A DNA stretch of 23,922 bases from an uncultured Oscillospiraceae bacterium (GCA_900543525.1 UQRS01000031.1:1-23922), one strand, 5' to 3'. Positions 14,583 through 23,048 are shown, counted from the stretch's first letter. Numbers and translations are program-made. The notes: generated by a model from the letters alone, not told the origin.

Positions 14583-15248
14583 TTATCTTTTTTCGACAAT
14601 CTCACCCTGATTTTTATAAATGCTGCCGGCCGGCACAACGCCCCGGACAGCGGAGAGGGGATAAATATTGGAGTTCCGGCCGATTATCGTCCCGGGATTG
14701 AGGACCGAGCCGCAGCCAACCTCCACAAAATCGCCGAGGATCGCCCCCATTTTCTTGAGGCCGGTTTCCACCCGCTCCCCCTCGCAGCAGACCGTGACCA
14801 GCGTTTTGTCCGATTTCACGTTAGAGGTGATCGAGCCCGCCCCCATATGCGCACGGTAGCCCAGCACCGAATCGCCGACATAGTTATAATGCGGCGTCTG
14901 CACCCGGTCGAAAAGCAGCGCGTTTTTCAGCTCGGTCGAATTACCAACCACGCAGCCCTTTCCGATCAGGGCGTTGCCGCGGATAAAGGCGCAGTGGCGC
15001 ACCTCGGCCTCATGATCAATAATGCAGGGGCCGACGATGTAAGCCGAGCCGGCGACGATCGCGTCCCGCGCGACCCAGATATTCTCCCCCCGGCACTCAT
15101 ATTCCTCCGCCGGGAGGGCGGCGCCAAGCGTGCGGATATATTCCCCGAGGCGGGGCAGCACCTCCCACACATTCGAAACGCCGCAGAACAGATCGGCGGC
15201 AATGGTTTTGGAAAGGTCAAGAAAAGCGTCGGGCGCAAAAGAAAGCAT
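14583..15248 (-). CDS. Left-handed beta-helix protein, nucleotide-sugar pyrophosphorylase/acetyltransferase-like
   Basis: The 221-aa protein is made largely of hexapeptide repeats (patterns such as IVAGSAYIVGPCIID, IRGNALIGKGCVVG, LGYRAHMGAGSITSNVK and LGDFVEVGCGSVLNPGTIIGRNSNIYPLS). This predicts a left-handed parallel beta-helix like the C-terminal half of GlmU. There is no N-terminal uridylyltransferase domain, so the frequent label "UDP-N-acetylglucosamine pyrophosphorylase" overstates it. Acyl- or acetyltransferase activity on a sugar nucleotide is possible but unproven. The ATG at 15248 follows AAAAGGAG at 8-nt spacing. It lies 107 bp after hisF and may have its own weak promoter. Confidence 0.85.
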   Translation of the reverse strand: MLSFAPDAFLDLSKTIAADLFCGVSNVWEVLPRLGEYIRTLGAALPAEEYECRGENIWVARDAIVAGSAYIVGPCIIDHEAEVRHCAFIRGNALIGKGCVVGNSTELKNALLFDRVQTPHYNYVGDSVLGYRAHMGAGSITSNVKSDKTLVTVCCEGERVETGLKKMGAILGDFVEVGCGSVLNPGTIIGRNSNIYPLSAVRGVVPAGSIYKNQGEIVEKR

Positions 15249-15301
15249 TCTGATTTTCTCCTTTTCGGGCGTGAAGCGGGGCGTCCCTCTCCACAGCATA
15301 T

Positions 15302-15331
15302 TCTATATGGCAAAAGACCTGCCGCGAGCAA
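15302..15331 (-). promoter_or_regulatory. Possible promoter for the beta-helix gene
   Basis: On the minus strand TTGCTC (15326-15331) and TATAGA (15302-15307) are 18 bp apart. The match is moderate. Co-transcription with hisH-hisF is the alternative. Confidence 0.35.
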
Positions 15332-15355
15332 GGTGTTTTGTGTTTCCCCGGCCGT

Positions 15356-16114
15356 CTACAGCCGGACGGGAATCCCCTCGCTTTGCAGATAGCGCTTGAG
15401 ATCCATAATCTCCAGCTCCTTAAAATGGAAGAGCGAGGCGGCCAGCGCCGCGTCGGCCTTCCCCTTTGTAAAGGCGTCCTTAAAATGCTCCATTTTTCCG
15501 GCGCCGCCGCTGGCGATGACCGGCACGCCGACGCGCTCGCTCACCGCGCGGGTCAGCGCGAGGTCGTAGCCTTTTTTCTGCCCATCCTCATCCATGCTGG
15601 TCAGAAGAATCTCTCCCGCACCGCGGAGCGCCCCCTCCTTCGCCCATTCGACCGCGTCCAGCCCGGTCGGAACGCGGCCGCCGTTGACGTACACCTCGAA
15701 CCCGCCGTCCGGGCGGCGCTTGGCGTCAATGGCCAGAACGACGCACTGACTTCCGAATTTATAGGCCGCCTTGTCGATCAGGCCGGGGTTCCTCACCGCC
15801 GCCGAGTTGACCGAGACCTTATCCGCGCCGGCACGCAGCAGAGCGGTAAAATCCTCCACCTCGCTGATGCCGCCGCCGACCGTGAAGGGGATGAAAATCG
15901 ATTCGGCCACGCCGGTCACCACGTCGAGGATGGTCTTGCGCGCCTCATGCGAGGCGGTGATATCCAGCAGCACCAGCTCATCGGCGCCGCTTTCATAATA
16001 CGCTCTGGCGCAGGCGACCGGATCGCCCGCGTCAATCAGATTGACAAAGCTGACCCCCTTCACCACCCGGCCGTTTTGAATGTCCAGGCAGGGGATAATC
16101 CGTTTTGCAAGCAT
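15356..16114 (-). CDS. hisF: Imidazole glycerol phosphate synthase, cyclase subunit
   Basis: HisF forms a TIM barrel that uses ammonia from HisH to convert PRFAR into imidazole glycerol phosphate and AICAR, linking histidine and purine synthesis. The 252-aa product contains RIIPCLDIQNGRVVKG with the catalytic Asp11, FTVGGGISEVEDF, and VVLAIDAKRR with the second catalytic Asp near 130. ASGGAGKMEHF is the phosphate-binding motif. The ATG at 16114 is 3 nt after the hisH stop, and AAAGGAGGCG inside the hisH end is the ribosome site. No other his genes are in this window. Confidence 0.97.
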   Translation of the reverse strand: MLAKRIIPCLDIQNGRVVKGVSFVNLIDAGDPVACARAYYESGADELVLLDITASHEARKTILDVVTGVAESIFIPFTVGGGISEVEDFTALLRAGADKVSVNSAAVRNPGLIDKAAYKFGSQCVVLAIDAKRRPDGGFEVYVNGGRVPTGLDAVEWAKEGALRGAGEILLTSMDEDGQKKGYDLALTRAVSERVGVPVIASGGAGKMEHFKDAFTKGKADAALAASLFHFKELEIMDLKRYLQSEGIPVRL

Positions 16115-16117
16115 CGC

Positions 16118-16753
16118 TTACGCCTCCTTTCCGGCGGCGGCGCAGATTTCGGCAAACGACTGCAGAATGCCAAGGCCGTCCTCGCCGCTCTTTTCCGGAT
16201 GGAACTGACAGGCCGAGATGTTTCCCCTCTCGACCGCGGCGTCCACCCTCACGCCGTAGCGGGTGGTCGCGGAAACGATCGACTTATCCTGCGCGTCCAG
16301 GTAAAAGGAGTGCACAAAATAGGCATACATATCCGCCGGCGCACGGCGGAAAACGCCATCCTTTTTCACAATATCCAGCCGGTTCCAGCCGATATGCGGC
16401 ACCTTCAGCCCAAGGTCGGAGGGAAAACGCCGGAAGCCGCCCTCAAAAACGCCAAGGCCGCGCACCCCGGGGCTTTCCTCACTGTACTCAAACAAAAGCT
16501 GCAGGCCGAGGCAGATACCGAGCAGCGGCCGGTTGGCCACGGCATAGGCGCGGAGAATCTGACAAAAGCCCCGCTCCTCCAGCTGGCGCATGGCGTCGCC
16601 GAAAGCGCCGACTCCGGGCAGAATCAGCCCGTTCACCGATGAATCCAGCTGGCCGCCGGAGGAATAAACCCTCCATCCGACGCCGAGGCGGGAAAGCGCG
16701 TTCTCCACACTTTTGAGATTCCCGGCTCCATAATCAATAATTCCGATTTCCAT
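16118..16753 (-). CDS. hisH: Imidazole glycerol phosphate synthase, glutamine amidotransferase subunit
   Basis: HisH hydrolyses glutamine and passes ammonia to HisF. The 211-aa product is full length. The class I amidotransferase triad is visible: Cys in LLGICLGLQLLFE (around residue 81), and His and Glu in CQFHPEKSG near residue 185. The N-terminal IGIIDYGAGNLKSVENAL and the PGVGAFGDAM oxyanion-strand motif are typical of HisH. The ATG at 16753 has GGGGGCG upstream. A promoter at 16841-16869 on the same strand drives the pair and diverges from the SRP RNA promoter. Confidence 0.97.
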   Translation of the reverse strand: MEIGIIDYGAGNLKSVENALSRLGVGWRVYSSGGQLDSSVNGLILPGVGAFGDAMRQLEERGFCQILRAYAVANRPLLGICLGLQLLFEYSEESPGVRGLGVFEGGFRRFPSDLGLKVPHIGWNRLDIVKKDGVFRRAPADMYAYFVHSFYLDAQDKSIVSATTRYGVRVDAAVERGNISACQFHPEKSGEDGLGILQSFAEICAAAGKEA

Positions 16754-16840
16754 ATCCGCACGCCCCCGACAGTCGAAAACAGCTCGGCCGGTTGGAATAC
16801 GGCCGGAGTCTGCAGCAACACAATACCTATATTCGAATAC

Positions 16841-16869
16841 ATTTTACCAAAAAGCTCGGCATTTCTCAA
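16841..16869 (-). promoter_or_regulatory. Promoter for hisH-hisF
   Basis: On the minus strand TTGAGA (16864-16869) and TAAAAT (16841-16846) are 17 bp apart. The -35 box lies inside the palindrome CTCAACCGTTTGAG (16865-16878), which could be a regulator site. Confidence 0.75.
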
Positions 16870-16909
16870 CCGTTTGAGAAAAGAAAATCAGAAAGAAACA
16901 AAAAAACGG

Positions 16910-16938
16910 TTGCGAAGCCATGCAAAATCGGTTATAAT
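16910..16938 (+). promoter_or_regulatory. Promoter for the SRP RNA and probably dnaX
   Basis: TTGCGA (16910-16915) and TATAAT (16933-16938) are 17 bp apart. It is about 40 bp from the divergent hisH promoter. Confidence 0.85.
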
Positions 16939-16972
16939 ATTCCGAGCAACGGACTTTTTTCGCTGCAACACG

Positions 16973-17151
16973 ATACAGAGCCAGAACATACCTTCGGGCG
17001 TGCAAACGGGCGGGTCCTGCGCGACGGGACGCCGCGAACCATGTCAGGCGGGGAACCGAGCAGCATTAAGGGGCACTCCCCGTGCGCCGCAGATCGCCTG
17101 TCCGTTTGCACTCCCAAGGGTATGTACCGCCGTTTGGCGGCGGCTCTGTAT
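16973..17151 (+). ncRNA. ffs: Signal recognition particle RNA, large bacterial type
   Basis: The closing stem pairs ATACAGAGCC (16973-16982) with GGCTCTGTAT (17142-17151). The conserved Ffh-binding domain reads AACCATGTCAGG, then a CGG-GGAA-CCG tetraloop hairpin, then AGCAGCATTAAG. That equals the canonical CAGG-UCC-GGAA-GGA-AGCAG with compensating changes in the three closing pairs. About 180 nt is too long for the 4.5S form and fits the Bacillus/Clostridia form with an Alu domain at the 5' side. It guides membrane-protein targeting with Ffh and FtsY. It precedes dnaX, as scr does in Bacillus. Ends are approximate. Confidence 0.9.
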
Positions 17152-17267
17152 TTTTATCGCTTCTTCTAAAAAAAGGCGGAGGGCGGCAAAAAGCCTCCCC
17201 CACCTTTCGAGGAAGGAAATCACCCGGCCAGCTATAAGCGCCCCGGCAGAAAGGCGGTTGATCCGTT

Positions 17268-19091
17268 TTGTATCAGGCCCTTTACCGCAAATACCGGCCC
17301 CGCACCTTTTCGGACGTGTACGGGCAGGATCATATTACCGAGACGCTGAAAAACCAGCTCAAGGCGGGCCGGATTTTTCACGCCTATCTCTTCACCGGGT
17401 CGCGCGGCACCGGCAAGACCACCTGTGCCAAAATCCTGGCCAAGGCGGCCTGCTGCCCCCATCTGCGGGAGGGAGAGCCCTGCAACGAGTGCGAGTTCTG
17501 TCGCGGCGTGGACGACGGCAGCCTTCTGGACGTGCTCGAAATCGACGCTGCCTCCAACAACGGAGTGGACGACATCCGCGACCTGCGGGAGAAGGCGGTC
17601 TATACCCCGAGCGCGGCAAAATACCGCGTTTATATTATTGATGAGGTACATATGCTTTCGAGCGGGGCTTTCAACGCCCTGCTCAAAACGCTGGAGGAGC
17701 CGCCGGCGCACGTCATTTTTATCCTGGCGACGACCGAGGTGCACAAGCTGCCGGCCACCATTCTCTCCCGCTGCCAGCGGTTCGATTTTCACCGCATCAC
17801 GCCCGAGCTGATCGCCCGGCGGGTGCAGTTTGTCTGCAAGGCGGAGGGGCTGTCGATCACCGACGGCGCCGCCCGCCTGATCGCCTCCCTGGCCGACGGC
17901 GGCATGCGGGACGCCCTCTCGATTCTCGACCTCTGCGTCGGCGACGGGGCGGAGATTACCGAGCAGACCGTCGCCGACATCTGCGGCCTCGCCGGGCGGG
18001 AATACCTGCTTTCTTTTGTGGAGGCGCTGCACGTCGGCGACATTTCCTCGGCGATCGAGCTGATCGGGCGGCTGCACGCCGACTCGGTCGACATGCTTCG
18101 TCTGTGTGAGGAGATTATCGCCGAGCTGCGCAATCTGATGCTGCTCAAAACCCTCCGTTCGCCGGAGGAGCTGATCGTCTGCTCCAGCGAGGAGCTGGAG
18201 GCGCTGCGCGCCGCTGCCGAGGACTGGAAGCTGGACGAGGTGGTTTACGCCCTCTCGGTATTTGAGGAGGCGCTGGCCAAGATGGGCAAGGGCAGCCGGC
18301 GCACCGCGCTGGAGATGGCGGTGGTTACCTTCTGCACACCGTCCCTAAACCGCTCGGCGGCCGGGCTTGCCGCCCGGGTGAGCGCACTGGAACGGGCGGT
18401 CAAAACCGGCGTCCTCTCGGGCAAAGGGATGGAGAGCGCCGCGGCCGGAGCGGCCGTCAGCACCGCCCCTCCTCAAACCGAGAGGGCGGCCGCCGCTCAG
18501 CCGGCCGCCGAACCGGCGCAAAGAATCCCGTCCGCGCCGGTCTCCCCCACCCCGGCGGCGCAGGAGGCATCTCCGGTAAAGCCGGCCAACCCGGCTGAGT
18601 CCGTCAAGGCGGCCGGCTCATCCGGCGCGTCTGACCGGGCTGACCCGGCTGATCTCCCCCCGTGGGAGGACGGCTCGACACCGACGCCCGTCGTTTCGGA
18701 AGAGGCGCCGCCTGCCGTTTCGGAGCAGGCCCCTCCCCCACCCGTCGAGGATATGGAGGAATCGGGTCGACCGGCCTCCCCCGCCCCCTCCGGCAGTCTG
18801 CCGCAGTGGAGCGAAATCCTCGGCATTATCGCAGCCACCTGCCCCCTCATGCATGGGGTGCTGCAGGGGTCTGTCGCTTATCTGGAGGGGGATCTCCTCC
18901 TGATCGACTGCGAGAACAGCCAGTTCCGCGACCTTGTCAACAGCGAAAACACCATGTACCGGGATTCGATCCGCAACGCCGCGCTGGAGGTTTTGGGAAA
19001 GCGCTGCCGCCTCGGCCCGTATAATCGGAAAACGCAGCCGAAGGACCCGCTGGACGAGCTGCTGCGCAAGGCGGAAAATCTCGGCCTTTAA
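17268..19091 (+). CDS. dnaX: DNA polymerase III subunit gamma/tau
   Basis: This is the clamp-loader ATPase that also organises the replisome. In the 607-aa product the AAA+ core shows Walker A GSRGTGKTT (44-52), a zinc module (Cys63, Cys72, Cys75, Cys78), Walker B VYIIDEVHML, sensor ATTEVHK and the LSRCQRFDF arginine-finger region. A long Ala/Pro/Glu-rich linker covers about 390-515, followed by a C-terminal tau-like domain. The start is a TTG at 17268 giving MYQALYRKYRPRTFSDVYGQ, the family N-terminus, with AAGGCGG about 10 nt upstream. I found no obvious slippery sequence for making gamma by frameshift. It follows the SRP RNA and precedes ybaB-recR. Confidence 0.97.
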   Translation: MYQALYRKYRPRTFSDVYGQDHITETLKNQLKAGRIFHAYLFTGSRGTGKTTCAKILAKAACCPHLREGEPCNECEFCRGVDDGSLLDVLEIDAASNNGVDDIRDLREKAVYTPSAAKYRVYIIDEVHMLSSGAFNALLKTLEEPPAHVIFILATTEVHKLPATILSRCQRFDFHRITPELIARRVQFVCKAEGLSITDGAARLIASLADGGMRDALSILDLCVGDGAEITEQTVADICGLAGREYLLSFVEALHVGDISSAIELIGRLHADSVDMLRLCEEIIAELRNLMLLKTLRSPEELIVCSSEELEALRAAAEDWKLDEVVYALSVFEEALAKMGKGSRRTALEMAVVTFCTPSLNRSAAGLAARVSALERAVKTGVLSGKGMESAAAGAAVSTAPPQTERAAAAQPAAEPAQRIPSAPVSPTPAAQEASPVKPANPAESVKAAGSSGASDRADPADLPPWEDGSTPTPVVSEEAPPAVSEQAPPPPVEDMEESGRPASPAPSGSLPQWSEILGIIAATCPLMHGVLQGSVAYLEGDLLLIDCENSQFRDLVNSENTMYRDSIRNAALEVLGKRCRLGPYNRKTQPKDPLDELLRKAENLGL

Positions 19092-19131
19092 AAAAACAAT
19101 ATATACAAAAGAAAAAGGAGTTTGTATTTTT

Positions 19132-19476
19132 ATGAAAGCAAGATTACCCAAAGGCGTGGGCGGCGGCCCCGGCAACATGAACAGCATGCTGAAACAGGCA
19201 CAGAAGATGCAGGCCGACATCGAGGCGCTGCAGGCCGATCTGGACGAGCGGGAGTACAGCGCCGTTTCGGGCGGCGGCATGGTAGAGGTCACGGTCACCG
19301 GCAAGCATCAGATCAAGTCGCTCAAGATCAAGCCCGACGCCGTCGACCCGGAGGATGTCGAGATGCTGGAGGATATGGTCGCTGTCGCCGTAAACGAGGC
19401 CATGCGCATCGCCGACGAAACCGCCGAAAAGGAAATGAGCGGCGTCACCGGCGGCATGAACTTCCCGGGGCTTTGA
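19132..19476 (+). CDS. YbaB/EbfC family nucleoid-associated protein
   Basis: This small DNA-binding protein (114 aa) has a Gly-rich N-terminus (KGVGGGPGNMNSML), a long helix MLKQAQKMQADIEALQADLDE, then the central GGGMVEVTVTGKHQIKSLKI strands and a second helix, as in YbaB/EbfC. The family forms dimers and binds DNA; its exact role is not settled. The ATG at 19132 has AAAAAGGAG upstream at slightly long spacing (about 12 nt). It sits between dnaX and recR, the classic position, and its stop is 1 nt before the recR start. Confidence 0.95.
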   Translation: MKARLPKGVGGGPGNMNSMLKQAQKMQADIEALQADLDEREYSAVSGGGMVEVTVTGKHQIKSLKIKPDAVDPEDVEMLEDMVAVAVNEAMRIADETAEKEMSGVTGGMNFPGL

Positions 19477-19477
19477 T

Positions 19478-20080
19478 ATGGCTTCTTATAAAGTAGCGCC
19501 CCTGATGCGGCTGATCGAGCAGTTTGAGCGGCTGCCGCAGATCGGGCATAAAACCGCGCAGCGGCTGGCCTTTCACGTGCTTGGCATGCCGGAGGGGCAG
19601 GCCGAGCAGCTGGCGGAGGCCATCACCGACGCCCGGCAGAAGATTCACACCTGCGCCGTCTGTCAGAACCTGACCGACGGGGAGATCTGCAACATCTGCG
19701 CCGATGAGGGGCGGGATCGCAGCCTGATCTGCGTAGTAGAGGATCCGCAGGATGTCATGGCCTTCGAGCGCACGAGGGAATACGGCGGCCTTTATCATGT
19801 GCTGCACGGCGTCATCTCTCCCCTGGACGGGGTCGGGCCGGAGCAGATCCGGATCAAGGAACTGATGAGCCGCCTCTCCTCCGACGAGGTGAAGGAGGTT
19901 ATCATGGCCACCAACCCCACGGTGGAGGGGGAGGCGACCGCCAGCTACATCTCCCGGCTGCTGAAGCCGATGGGCGTCAAGGTAACCCGCCTGGCCTATG
20001 GCATACCGGTCGGCGGCGACCTCGAGTATGCGGATGAGGTCACCCTCTCCCGCGCGCTGGAGGGGCGAAACGAGATATAA
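19478..20080 (+). CDS. recR: Recombination mediator protein RecR
   Basis: RecR works with RecO and RecF to load RecA on gapped DNA. The 200-aa product shows the helix-hairpin-helix RLPQIGHKTAQRLAFHVL, a four-Cys zinc finger (CAVCQNLTDGEICNIC), and the Toprim domain with VVEDPQDVMAFE and VIMATNPTVEGEATASYI. The C-terminal Walker-B-like TRLAYGIPVGGDLEYAD block is present. The ATG at 19478 directly follows the ybaB stop, so translation is probably coupled; there is no strong ribosome site. A clean terminator follows. Confidence 0.98.
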   Translation: MASYKVAPLMRLIEQFERLPQIGHKTAQRLAFHVLGMPEGQAEQLAEAITDARQKIHTCAVCQNLTDGEICNICADEGRDRSLICVVEDPQDVMAFERTREYGGLYHVLHGVISPLDGVGPEQIRIKELMSRLSSDEVKEVIMATNPTVEGEATASYISRLLKPMGVKVTRLAYGIPVGGDLEYADEVTLSRALEGRNEI

Positions 20081-20081
20081 T

Positions 20082-20120
20082 AAAAAAGGCAGAAAGCAAC
20101 CAAAGCTTTCTGCCTTTTTT
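20082..20120 (+). terminator. Terminator of the dnaX-ybaB-recR operon
   Basis: A perfect 10-bp stem GGCAGAAAGC (20088-20097) and GCTTTCTGCC (20105-20114) is followed by six T. Six A precede it, so it can also work on the minus strand. Confidence 0.95.
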
Positions 20121-20122
20121 AT

Positions 20123-20520
20123 ATTTCGCCCGGCGGGAAAGGAGAGCACGCTCTGCCGGCGCGGCCGTAAGCGGCTCTTTTTGCTTTTTTCCATTTGACA
20201 GACGGCGGCTCCTCTGCGGTCTGAAAGCCGCCCGCAAAAGCTATGCGGACGCCCCATAGCCTTATACAGGCCGAAGTATAATGAGGCGTCTCTCTGAAAA
20301 TGGGCTTTACCAACCCGGATGTGGCCGGGACTTTTAGCAAAGGCTCATTTCCGCACACTTTCCCGGGATGTGCGGCAGAATAACCCCAATCTAAAACGAC
20401 CGCCGGCCGCCCGAAAAAATTCCGGATGGCCGGCGATTTTACAGTTTGGCACAAATGGCGGGAAACCCGGGTCGGAGGCGGCAAATCCTCCGGTCGGTTT
20501 ATCCCCGGTCGAGGTGTGCT
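20123..20520. other. Hairpin-rich intergenic region without a gene
   Basis: About 400 bp between the recR terminator and the stop of the dockerin protein gene. I see no credible reading frame. Several inverted repeats are present: GACGCC/GGCGTC enclosing TTATAC/GTATAA near 20248-20290, CCCGG/CCGGG near 20315-20332, CCGCACA/TGTGCGG near 20350-20375, GCCGGCC/GGCCGGC near 20402-20438, and CGGAGG/CCTCCG near 20474-20494. None has a good T-run for the minus strand. No known riboswitch or RNA family was recognised. Confidence 0.5.
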
Positions 20521-23001
20521 TTACGCGCCCTGCACAATCAAAGCACGCAGCGCCACCACGTCAGAGACGGTCAAAACCTCATCCGTGTCGTCGAGGTTGC
20601 CGGCCGCAAACTCGCGGTCGCTCCAGCTGCCTGCGACGATCAGCTTACGCAGCTCGACCACGTCGGAGACGGTCACCTTACCGTCGTTATCCACATCTCC
20701 CGCGAGCAGATCGGTAAAGGTCACCGTGTAGGTTTTGGAGCTGTAGCCGGTAGCGGACACCACCTTGGCATACGCTACAACCTTGCCGTTCTCGGCATAC
20801 GCGCCGGTGACAACCGTGCCGTTCTTCGCCGTGGCAGAGACCGCTCCGGCCAGCTCGTCGACCGACGGCAGAGTCTCGGTCGCCACGGTATAGGCGGTCC
20901 GGTCGGCAGAGAAGTCAATCTCCGTCCCCTCCACCGCAAAGTCGGTCACGCTGACCGTGGACAGCTCGCGAACCATGGCGGCAAACTGCTCCGCCATGCC
21001 GGCGTGCCCGGTCTGATTGGGATGGACGCCGTCGTTGTCGTTGAACCAGGTATCCTGATTCTTGGTGACCGCGTTGATGTCGAGCAGCGGACAATCCAGC
21101 TCGGCCGCAACCTTTTTCTGAATTGCGACAATCAGGTCAACCGTATCGTTGTCGATGGTGTCCACCCGACCCTTATTCATATATACCGTGGGAGAAGTCG
21201 CGATCACCACCGTGGGCTTGCTGTCCAGCGCGCGGTAGGTGTTCACCATATCCTTCAGATCCTGCTCAAACCGGGCGGAAACGCCGCGCTCGGTCCAGTT
21301 GCGCGGCTTGGAGTCATTGGTTCCCAGCATGATGAAAACAATGTTCGGCTGGAAAAGCTGACTGTTTTTATAATTGGACAGAGAGGTATACGGGCTGTCC
21401 GCCGCGGGAGAGAGGCAGTACCCGCTCTGTCCGGCGTTCATAAAGGAATATTCGGTGCCGGAGAACTGCGCCGCCGTCTTGGCCGTATAGCCGTCGCTCG
21501 GAGCCGTGATGCTGTCCCCGACAAAGACGACCCGCTGCTTATGCTTGACCACCGCGGCCACCGCAGCGGCCGCCTTGTCCAGCAGATCCTTCTGCTCCGC
21601 GACCAGCAGCTTCTGCTTGAAGGTCAGCGCGTCATAGGCCTTCGACAGCTCCTCCGCCAGGGCGGCGTCGTCGGCTGTATAAGGTGCGATCAGCCGGTTC
21701 ATGCCGGCCGTAAAGGCGGCGGCGGCCGCGCGATCCTCCTCAGAAGGGGCAGAGCCAACCTCGACCGTGACGGTGTAGGTCACAGTCTCCCCATTTTCGG
21801 CCCTGACCGTGAAGGTGATCGGGTTCGTGCAGTCATAGGCCTCCCCCGACGGCTTGTCAACCACCGCGGTGTCCGCAATCGTAAAGGTGGGCACAACGGC
21901 CGTGATCGGCGTATCGTCGTCCAGGAAAACGTGAATATCCGTATTGTCGATCAGCACCGGGTTCTCCCCCACGGCGAAATCGTACAGCCCGTTATCCCGG
22001 GAGAGGATGGTCGGATTCATCGGATCCTCCCCTACAACGAGGGTGCATTTCTCAAAATCCTGATAGGTCTTGCCATCCTTGCGGTACTGATTGCCGACCG
22101 GCGCGCCGGTGCGCGAGAAGCGGTCGGGGTCGCTTGTATCCAGATTCCCCCAAAGGGAGGCCCAGGCCGTGAACATCTTATCGGTGACGACATAAGCCTC
22201 GGCAGCGTCGGTGCTGGCCGCCACGATGTAGGATATGCCGTACGCCTTGTCCAGGCCGCGGTCCTTCTGCGCCGAGGCACCGGTGCTCTGGCTGCCGAAG
22301 AACTCCTGATACACGATGCCGTCCTCGGTCACCTTGGCATCGCTGTGCAGGCAGCCCAGATTATAGGAGCCGCGCATGGTCGGATTGGACCACGCGGTCG
22401 AGGCATAGGCATACCGCATGGCTTCCACCGCGTCTCCGCTGATACCCGAGCCGACGGTATAGCCCCAGTTATAGACGGCTGTACCGTTCTTTGAAACGAT
22501 GGTCTCGCCCTTTGTGAACAGCTGATAGAGGTAGGTCGTGCCATCCTGCGGATTGACCCACTCCACCTCATTTCCGAGCGGGGCGCCGTTCGAGCTGTAT
22601 CTGACCGCCTGATACCCCTTGATCGAGAAGGCCATGCCGGCATACGGCGCTACAATCGCGCCCCATTTCCGGCTGTCTCCCCACGGGTTGCCGATGTTGC
22701 TGCCGTCCAGGAACTGCAACCCGACCATCTCGCCCCAGGCGGTAATCTCCTTCGCCGTGCCGAGGTCGTAGCCGCTCTCCTTCTGCAGCGTATACTCCTG
22801 ATTGATGGCCGCGATGGTCTTGTTGATCTCCGTCTCCGACGCGTTCAGCGCCCAATCGGGAGGCGTCCCCTCCTGCCAGCTGGAGGGCCAGGTCAGGTTC
22901 AGCACGTTGGCGTTCGCTGCAAGGCCGGTCATCAGAGACGGCAGGCAGAGCAGCAGCGCCAGTGTCAGGCTTACCGCCTTCATCCAAAGCTTTTTCTTCA
23001 T
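20521..23001 (-). CDS. Secreted SGNH/GDSL esterase with LGFP-like repeats and a C-terminal dockerin
   Basis: The 826-aa protein has a signal peptide (residues 1 to about 29, ending LMTGLAA). Three LGFP-like repeats follow (GAPLGNEVEWV near 139, YNLGCLHSDAKVTEDGIVYQEF near 213, GAPVGNQYRKDGKTYQDF near 299). An immunoglobulin-like segment spans about 340-415 and a helical linker reaches 488. The SGNH domain has Ser497 in GDSIT, Gly524, Asn562 in GTND, and Asp657/His660 in DGVHP, so the catalytic set is complete. After a beta-rich segment, residues 767-826 form a type I dockerin with GDVDNDGKVTVSDVVELRK and a second half LDDTDEVLTVSDVVALR. It probably removes acyl groups from a polysaccharide while docked to a cohesin (inference). 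The ATG at 23001 follows AAGGAG. Confidence 0.92.
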   Translation of the reverse strand: MKKKLWMKAVSLTLALLLCLPSLMTGLAANANVLNLTWPSSWQEGTPPDWALNASETEINKTIAAINQEYTLQKESGYDLGTAKEITAWGEMVGLQFLDGSNIGNPWGDSRKWGAIVAPYAGMAFSIKGYQAVRYSSNGAPLGNEVEWVNPQDGTTYLYQLFTKGETIVSKNGTAVYNWGYTVGSGISGDAVEAMRYAYASTAWSNPTMRGSYNLGCLHSDAKVTEDGIVYQEFFGSQSTGASAQKDRGLDKAYGISYIVAASTDAAEAYVVTDKMFTAWASLWGNLDTSDPDRFSRTGAPVGNQYRKDGKTYQDFEKCTLVVGEDPMNPTILSRDNGLYDFAVGENPVLIDNTDIHVFLDDDTPITAVVPTFTIADTAVVDKPSGEAYDCTNPITFTVRAENGETVTYTVTVEVGSAPSEEDRAAAAAFTAGMNRLIAPYTADDAALAEELSKAYDALTFKQKLLVAEQKDLLDKAAAAVAAVVKHKQRVVFVGDSITAPSDGYTAKTAAQFSGTEYSFMNAGQSGYCLSPAADSPYTSLSNYKNSQLFQPNIVFIMLGTNDSKPRNWTERGVSARFEQDLKDMVNTYRALDSKPTVVIATSPTVYMNKGRVDTIDNDTVDLIVAIQKKVAAELDCPLLDINAVTKNQDTWFNDNDGVHPNQTGHAGMAEQFAAMVRELSTVSVTDFAVEGTEIDFSADRTAYTVATETLPSVDELAGAVSATAKNGTVVTGAYAENGKVVAYAKVVSATGYSSKTYTVTFTDLLAGDVDNDGKVTVSDVVELRKLIVAGSWSDREFAAGNLDDTDEVLTVSDVVALRALIVQGA

Positions 23002-23048
23002 CCTACAATTACTCCTTATTCAGAAATTGCTGCAGATTTGTCGCAGAT

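Noticed and set aside
15338..16642. Long open frame on the plus strand opposite hisF/hisH
   Set aside because: Overlaps two recognised genes completely and has no family motif.
17165..17202. Terminator-like hairpin on the minus strand between SRP RNA and dnaX
   Set aside because: The GGGGGAGGC/GCC..CCTCC stem with T-run points toward the SRP RNA on the strand that carries no gene here; likely chance or a weak antisense stop.
18400..18800. Possible programmed frameshift in dnaX to make a gamma subunit
   Set aside because: No A-rich slippery heptamer was seen in the linker region.
20446..22494. Long open frame on the plus strand opposite the esterase gene (682 codons)
   Set aside because: Antisense shadow of the dockerin esterase, whose motifs are intact on the minus strand; no promoter or ribosome site supports it.
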